Assembly (NCBI RefSeq): GCF_003692615.1
Contig: NZ_CP023540.1
Coordinates: 1,488,001-1,552,000 of the forward strand
Origin: Chryseobacterium sp. 6424
Lineage (GTDB): Bacteria > Bacteroidota > Bacteroidia > Flavobacteriales > Weeksellaceae
DNA: 64,000 nucleotides
Direction: 5' to 3'
Positions 59,863 to 64,000 of the stretch are shown here, piece by piece. Every line of letters starts with the position of its first letter. Positions within the stretch are counted from its first letter, which is position 1. The translations under genes were made by a program, and so were the position numbers. The notes under the pieces were generated by a model, which did no database searches, had not been told where the DNA came from, and saw nothing but the letters and a program-made list of their open reading frames with translations.

Positions 59863-61156
59863 ATGGAATTACTCATAATAGTGTTGCTGGTACTGTTAAA
59901 TGGCATTTTCTCAATGTCTGAAATGTCCTTGGTTTCTTCCCGCCGGTTTAAACTTGAAAACGCAAGAAAAAAAGGAAGCAGCGGCGCAAAAAAAGCGATA
60001 GAACTTTCTGAAAACCCCACGAAATTTCTATCTACGGTACAGATTGGCATTACGCTTATCGGTATCTTGCTCGGGGTGTATTCCGGGGAGAATCTTACCA
60101 ATGATTTCCAGCTTTTTTTAAGTCAGTTCCCTTCAATAGCGGCGTATTCCAAACCATTGGCGACCACAGGTCTGGTGATTTTCATTACTTTCCTCTCCAT
60201 ACTATTGGGCGAACTGCTACCGAAACGTATTGCGATGACCTATCCTGAACGCATCATTACCATGGTTTCTAAGCCTATGGACATCCTGAGTAAAATTACC
60301 TCACCGTTCGTCTGGCTTCTTACCACTTCGAACAATTTAGTATTGAAACTGTTAGGAATCCATAATTCAACTGACAGCACAGTGACCGAAGAGGAAATTA
60401 AATCCATCGTGAAAGAAAGCGCGCAGTTCGGGCAAATTGATGAGATAGAACATAATATTGTTGAGCGCGTTTTTGAGCTTGGCGACCGAAAAGTGAATAC
60501 CCTGCTCACACACCGTACATCCATCACTTTTTTCAACATCCACGACAGTCTGGAGGTGATTTTAGAAAAAATAAAAGACGAAAAGCATGCTGCCTAACCC
60601 TGTCACAAGCCATAACAATCTTGATGAGATCCTGGGTATTGTGCTACTGAAAGACCTTTTCCCGTTGGAGGATACGCAGGATTTCAATCTGAATAAATAT
60701 CTTCGGCAACCGGTGTATGTGAACGAAAATTATTTCGCCTATAAAGTACTGGAACTCTTTAAGAAAGAAAAAAACCATTACGGAATCGTGATTGATGAAT
60801 ACGGAAATACCGTAGGCATGATAACCATGGATGATGTGTTGGACGCGCTTGTGGGCGATATGATGAATGACGATGAGTTTGATTATCGGATCACCGTACG
60901 CGATGAGAACTCTTGGCTTGCGGATGGGCAAGTACCTATCGTAGAATTTTTGAAATACTTTGACCTTAGTTACGAGTTTGATAATAAAGATAATTACACC
61001 ACCATTGTGGGCTTCTTCCTCAGAGACCATCACACCGTGGCAGAGATCGGGCAGAAAGTTACCATAGAAGACCTTGAACTTGAAATCATCGATAAAGACG
61101 GGCAACGCGTCGACAAAATTTTAATCACCCGAAAAAACCCTGAAATCATCGTTTAG
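59863..61156 (+). CDS. CNNM/CorC-type hemolysin family protein, frameshifted
   Basis: Two overlapping frames make up one protein. 59863-60597 gives the N-terminal 244 residues: three to four membrane segments of the CNNM (DUF21) domain, GELLPKRIAMTYPE, and the start of the CBS pair, ending ...KDEKHAA before a TAA. The next frame from about 60598 continues PVTSHNNLDEILGIVLLKDL through the second CBS domain (YGIVIDEYGNTVGMITMDDVLDALVGD) and a CorC-HlyC domain to 61156. Removing one A in the TAACCC at 60595-60600 gives a single frame of 430 residues, normal for this family (putative Mg2+/Co2+ exporters). Sequencing error or real inactivation. Confidence 0.88.
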
Positions 61157-61178
61157 GGGAAAGCATCAAACTTCATTT

Positions 61179-61736
61179 ATGTTAGACTTCTGTGCCATAG
61201 ATTTTGAGACCGCAACCCACGAGCGGCATTCTGCCTGCGAAATGGGGATTTGCGTGGTAGAGAATGGCGAAATCGTTCAGACCAAAACCTGGCTCATCAA
61301 GCCGCCGAGTTTTCCTTATTTTAATCCCCGCAATGTGGCCGTACACGGTATCACCCCCGAAGATGTGGCCGTTGCTCCTACGTTTGATGAAATCTGGCAC
61401 GAAGCGCAAGACCTGATGTACGGTAATCTGATGATTGCGCATAATGCCTCTTTCGATGCCGGTGTATTGCGCAGCTGTTTGGATTACTATGGTTTCTTTA
61501 AACCAAGACTAAACTATCTCTGCAGCATTTCGATCGCTAAAAAATCCTGGAAAAATCTTTCTAAATACGGCTTAAAACCATTGGCAGAGCAGCATGCCAT
61601 CCATTTTAACCATCACCGAGCAGGAGATGATGCGGAAGTTTGTGCTAAACTATCACTACTTGCCTTCCAGAACTTAATGGTTACCCGTAATGATGAAGTG
61701 CATGACGTTATGAAGAAAAACATGAAAGTTCTTTAG
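61179..61736 (+). CDS. 3'-5' exonuclease (DnaQ-like, DEDDh)
   Basis: A 185-residue nuclease of the DEDDh group. Exo I residues are D8 and E10 in CAIDFETATHERHSACE; Exo II is in AHNASFDAGVLRS (about 87-99, D93); Exo III is HHRAGDDAEVCAKL (about 146-159, His and Asp). This short, single-domain form is typical of stand-alone DNA polymerase III epsilon-like proteins in flavobacteria, used in repair or RNA turnover rather than necessarily as the replicase proofreader. It follows the CNNM gene by 22 bases on the same strand. Confidence 0.9.
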   Translation: MLDFCAIDFETATHERHSACEMGICVVENGEIVQTKTWLIKPPSFPYFNPRNVAVHGITPEDVAVAPTFDEIWHEAQDLMYGNLMIAHNASFDAGVLRSCLDYYGFFKPRLNYLCSISIAKKSWKNLSKYGLKPLAEQHAIHFNHHRAGDDAEVCAKLSLLAFQNLMVTRNDEVHDVMKKNMKVL

Positions 61737-61783
61737 CATGAAGAAAAACTAACACACCGATGGATTTAGTGTTTGTAAACTGT

Positions 61784-62170
61784 CTAATTACTTAGAATCT
61801 CGGCCACAAGATTAAATTTCGGGATCTCTATCTCTAAAGACGCTTTTGTCTGCTGATGAGTACAGTAATAATAACCACTCATACTGCCAACCCCCGAGCG
61901 CAATACGACGTTAGAGAAATATTTGAAACTCTCACCGGGCGCAATTTCGGGCGTCAGGCCAATCACGCCATCACCTTCTACTACAGTATATCCGAAACCC
62001 ACATCATAGATTAACCATTTTCGTTTCAGCAGTAGTACAGGGTGATCGCTAAGGTTTTCGATGGTGATATGGTAGCGGAACACAAAACGGTTCTCTGATG
62101 GGAAACTGTTTTTGGCGTCATATTCCGGGTAAACAGAAACTTTAATGTCGAAGGTAATTATAGAGAACAT
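61784..62170 (-). CDS. apaG: ApaG domain protein
   Basis: A 128-residue protein from ATG 62170 (MFSIITFDIKVSVYPEYD); starting farther upstream would add 19 residues of no family resemblance that overlap a hairpin. The ApaG fold (fibronectin III-like) shows FVFRYHITIENLSDHPVLLLKRKWLI (in parts), VEGDGVIGLTPEIAPGESF and GSMSGYYYC, all characteristic. The family was linked to Co2+ resistance and Mg2+ efflux (CorD) in Salmonella; biochemical role is unclear. Convergent to the exonuclease gene. Confidence 0.88.
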   Translation of the reverse strand: MFSIITFDIKVSVYPEYDAKNSFPSENRFVFRYHITIENLSDHPVLLLKRKWLIYDVGFGYTVVEGDGVIGLTPEIAPGESFKYFSNVVLRSGVGSMSGYYYCTHQQTKASLEIEIPKFNLVAEILSN

Positions 62171-62197
62171 ATCAGCTTGTTTGGTTTGCTGAATACA

Positions 62198-62225
62198 AAA
62201 ATCCCGCCTTTTCGGGCAGGATTTC
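62198..62225 (-). terminator. Possible terminator of sucB
   Basis: AAATCC..GCC (62199-62208) and GGC.GGATTT (62214-62223) pair imperfectly (one mismatch) around TTTTC. It lies 27 bases after the sucB stop on the minus strand; the T run is short. Confidence 0.45.
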
Positions 62226-62251
62226 ATAATTTTTATAAATCAGTAATTTGC

Positions 62252-63499
62252 TTACAGCTCAAGTGCCTTACGCTCATCACCACCCATTAGGATTTCCACT
62301 GGGTTGTCGATCGCTTCTTTTACAGCTACCAGGAAGCCTACAGACTCACGGCCGTCAATGATACGGTGGTCATAGGATAATGCCACATACATCATCGGAC
62401 GAATCACCACTTGCCCATCAACCGCTACCGGACGCTGAATGATATTGTGCATCCCTAGAATCGCAGATTGTGGCGGATTGATGATTGGCGTAGAAAGCAT
62501 TGAGCCAAATACCCCACCGTTGGTAATGGTAAAGGTCCCACCAGTCATTTCATCTACACTGATATTGCCTTCGCGTACCTTGTCAGCAAGCGATTTAATA
62601 TTGGCCTCTACCCCTCTGAAAGTCATGTTTTCCGCATTTCTGAGGATTGGCACCATCAGTCCTTTCGGACCAGAAACCGCGATTGAGATATCACAGAATT
62701 CGTAATTGTTTTTGAAGTCTCCATCGATGGAAGCATTTACATCCGGGTACATCTGTAACGCTCTGGTCACCGCTTTGGTGAAGAATGACATAAAGCCAAG
62801 TCCCACGCCATGCTTCTGCGCGAATTCATCTTTATATTGCTTTCTTATCCTGAAGATTTCAGACATGTCCACTTCATTGAAAGTCGTAAGCATCGCTGTC
62901 TCATTCTTAACAGAGACAAGTCTTGCTGCCAGTTTCCGTCTCAGCATTGAAAGTTTAGTCTTAGATATGGCTCTGGAGCCTCCTGTGGAAGATGCGGAAC
63001 CCATTGCCGGAACAGCTGCGGTTTCTGCATCCTGCTTGGTAATTCGGCCGTCTCTTCCCGAACCTGAAACCTGTGCGGCATCAACCCCTTTTTCATCAAG
63101 GATTTTCTTTGCTGCAGGCGAAGGTGTACCAGTAGCATAAGAGGCAGGTTTCTCTGCTTTTTGCTCTTGGATGATAGCTGGTTTTTCCACTACTTTTTCT
63201 TCGGCTTTCGGTGCTTCCGCGTTCTCGGTTTTTGGTGCCGAAGATTCTTCTGGTTTATCAGCAGACATATCAATCAGGCAAACGACCTGCCCAACCTGCA
63301 CCACATCTCCTTCTTCCGCTTTCAGGGTAATGATTCCACTTTGTTCCGCCGGCAGCTCCAGCGTAGCTTTATCTGAATCTACCTCTGCAATAGGCTGATC
63401 TTTTTCAACAAAATCGCCGTCCTTTACCAGCCAAGATGCGATTTCAACTTCGGTAATCGATTCTCCCGGAGACGGGACTTTCATTTCTAATATTGACAT
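62252..63499 (-). CDS. sucB: 2-oxoglutarate dehydrogenase E2 (dihydrolipoyl succinyltransferase)
   Basis: A 415-residue E2 subunit transferring the succinyl group to CoA. One lipoyl domain (1-75) with the modified lysine K44 in DSDKATLEL; an Ala/Pro/Glu-rich linker; a peripheral-subunit-binding domain (about 122-160: [25 protein letters not shown]); and the catalytic domain (about 180-415) with H378 and D382 in [28 protein letters not shown] (in parts) is typical of E2o rather than pyruvate E2. The E1 gene (sucA) lies 35 bases upstream in the same operon, so both subunits are produced together. Confidence 0.94.
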   Translation of the reverse strand: MSILEMKVPSPGESITEVEIASWLVKDGDFVEKDQPIAEVDSDKATLELPAEQSGIITLKAEEGDVVQVGQVVCLIDMSADKPEESSAPKTENAEAPKAEEKVVEKPAIIQEQKAEKPASYATGTPSPAAKKILDEKGVDAAQVSGSGRDGRITKQDAETAAVPAMGSASSTGGSRAISKTKLSMLRRKLAARLVSVKNETAMLTTFNEVDMSEIFRIRKQYKDEFAQKHGVGLGFMSFFTKAVTRALQMYPDVNASIDGDFKNNYEFCDISIAVSGPKGLMVPILRNAENMTFRGVEANIKSLADKVREGNISVDEMTGGTFTITNGGVFGSMLSTPIINPPQSAILGMHNIIQRPVAVDGQVVIRPMMYVALSYDHRIIDGRESVGFLVAVKEAIDNPVEILMGGDERKALEL

Positions 63500-63534
63500 C
63501 GGGTTTATTTATTTAATTGTTATTCTAAAATTTA

Positions 63535-64000
63535 TTATGCGGTTACCGGGCGTTTCGCAGGTGCATCATTACAGTCAAAAACCTGGTTGATTACATTGTT
63601 CTGGTTACGCTCAAACATCTTGTGACTTCCCGGAGCCGGTGAACCACTGGCTACCGGCGCAATGACCTGAATACCTGTATCGCGAAGGTTACGCAGGATA
63701 TATGCCCAAGCGCCCATGTTTTCCGGTTCTTCCTGTACCCAAAGCAGTTGCTTTTTGGCGGCATATTTCGCAAGGATTCCATCAAGGGTATCTTTATGTA
63801 GCGGGTAAAGTTGCTCTAGTCTTACCAAAGCTACATTATCGCAGTTCAGTTCTTCTTTTTTAGCCAACAGCTCATAATAGATTTTACCCGAACACAGCAC
63901 GAGTTTTTCAACTTTCTCAGGAGTTGCTGTATGGTCATCAATTACGGGCTGGAATGATCCTGAAGCGAAATCCTCCAGCGGAGAGACTACTTTCGGATGT
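63535..64000 (-). CDS. sucA: 2-oxoglutarate dehydrogenase E1, C-terminal part (N-terminus beyond window)
   Basis: The C-terminal 154 residues of the thiamine-diphosphate-dependent E1, beginning HPKVVSPLEDF at the right edge. Family features are LVLCSGKIYYEL, VRLEQLYPLHKDTL, the WVQEEPENMGAWAYI segment and GSPAPGSHKMFERNQ, which is the usual end of E1o. It is cotranscribed with sucB on the minus strand. The catalytic and cofactor-binding domains are outside the window, so integrity of the gene cannot be checked. The pattern QEEPxNMGAW distinguishes it from pyruvate E1. Confidence 0.93.
   Translation of the reverse strand, partial: HPKVVSPLEDFASGSFQPVIDDHTATPEKVEKLVLCSGKIYYELLAKKEELNCDNVALVRLEQLYPLHKDTLDGILAKYAAKKQLLWVQEEPENMGAWAYILRNLRDTGIQVIAPVASGSPAPGSHKMFERNQNNVINQVFDCNDAPAKRPVTA

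Overview
The window looks like a chromosomal segment of a Bacteroidota bacterium, most likely class Flavobacteriia and close to Chryseobacterium/Kaistella (family Weeksellaceae). Signs of this are a type IX secretion (T9SS) sorting domain on a secreted protein, many TAnnTTTG -7 boxes, start codons without Shine-Dalgarno sequences, a ResB-CcsA fusion for cytochrome c assembly, and typical flavobacterial families (DUF3098 next to FtsX, DUF2490, TIGR02757, META lipoprotein). The genus is inference. Most of the window is housekeeping; the unusual material sits at gene junctions.

Layout. 1-3292 (minus): methylmalonyl-CoA mutase subunit (partial), FtsB/DivIC-like protein, uridine kinase, SanA-like protein, ferredoxin reductase. 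3325-5823 (plus): TlpA-like lipoprotein and a FecCD permease/ATPase pair. 5925-12355 (plus): a fatty-acid beta-oxidation operon led by a MarR regulator whose promoter carries a perfect 24-bp palindrome, then fadN-, fadA- and fadE-type genes. Two repeat elements interrupt this operon; one carries a four-helix-bundle (S23-type) ORF. 12426-22886: T9SS protein, CPA2 antiporter, RluF, TruB, UppP, DUF3098, FtsX, RsmA, a DUF1003-like protein with acidic heptad repeats, TIGR02757 protein, RNase Z. 23015-35576: cytochrome c biogenesis fusion, Pcm, Gfo/Idh oxidoreductase, M23 peptidase, 3-hydroxybutyryl-CoA dehydrogenase, a decayed gene, a small acidic protein, META lipoprotein, PheT, DnaN, DUF2490. 35840-44822: UvrA, tRNA-Arg(CCT), a debris region holding a broken T9SS sorting domain, PBP4, PriA, proline dehydrogenase. 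44911-55777: AroB, a beta-barrel protein, then purine genes purF, purC, purL and purB surrounding a SatD/DUF3307 pair. 55901-64000: aldehyde dehydrogenase, thioredoxin, acyltransferase, glycosyltransferase, CNNM/CorC-type protein, exonuclease, ApaG, SucB, SucA (partial).

How genes work together. MarR plus FadN/FadA/FadE form a complete beta-oxidation cycle (acyl-CoA dehydrogenase, hydratase/3-hydroxyacyl-CoA dehydrogenase, thiolase), probably repressed by MarR until a ligand binds. PurF, PurC, PurL and PurB act at four steps of IMP/AMP synthesis. SucA/SucB are the E1 and E2 of 2-oxoglutarate dehydrogenase. RluF/TruB/RsmA/PheT/RNase Z/tRNA serve translation, and DnaN/PriA/UvrA replication and repair.

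No CRISPR array, complete insertion sequence, prophage or obvious defence island was seen. Best candidates for something little described are the S23-type element and its ORF-less relative inside the fad operon, and the SatD/DUF3307 pair with three identically spaced repeats over a promoter. Two conserved genes (purB and the CNNM gene) each contain a one-base frameshift, which may be sequence error.
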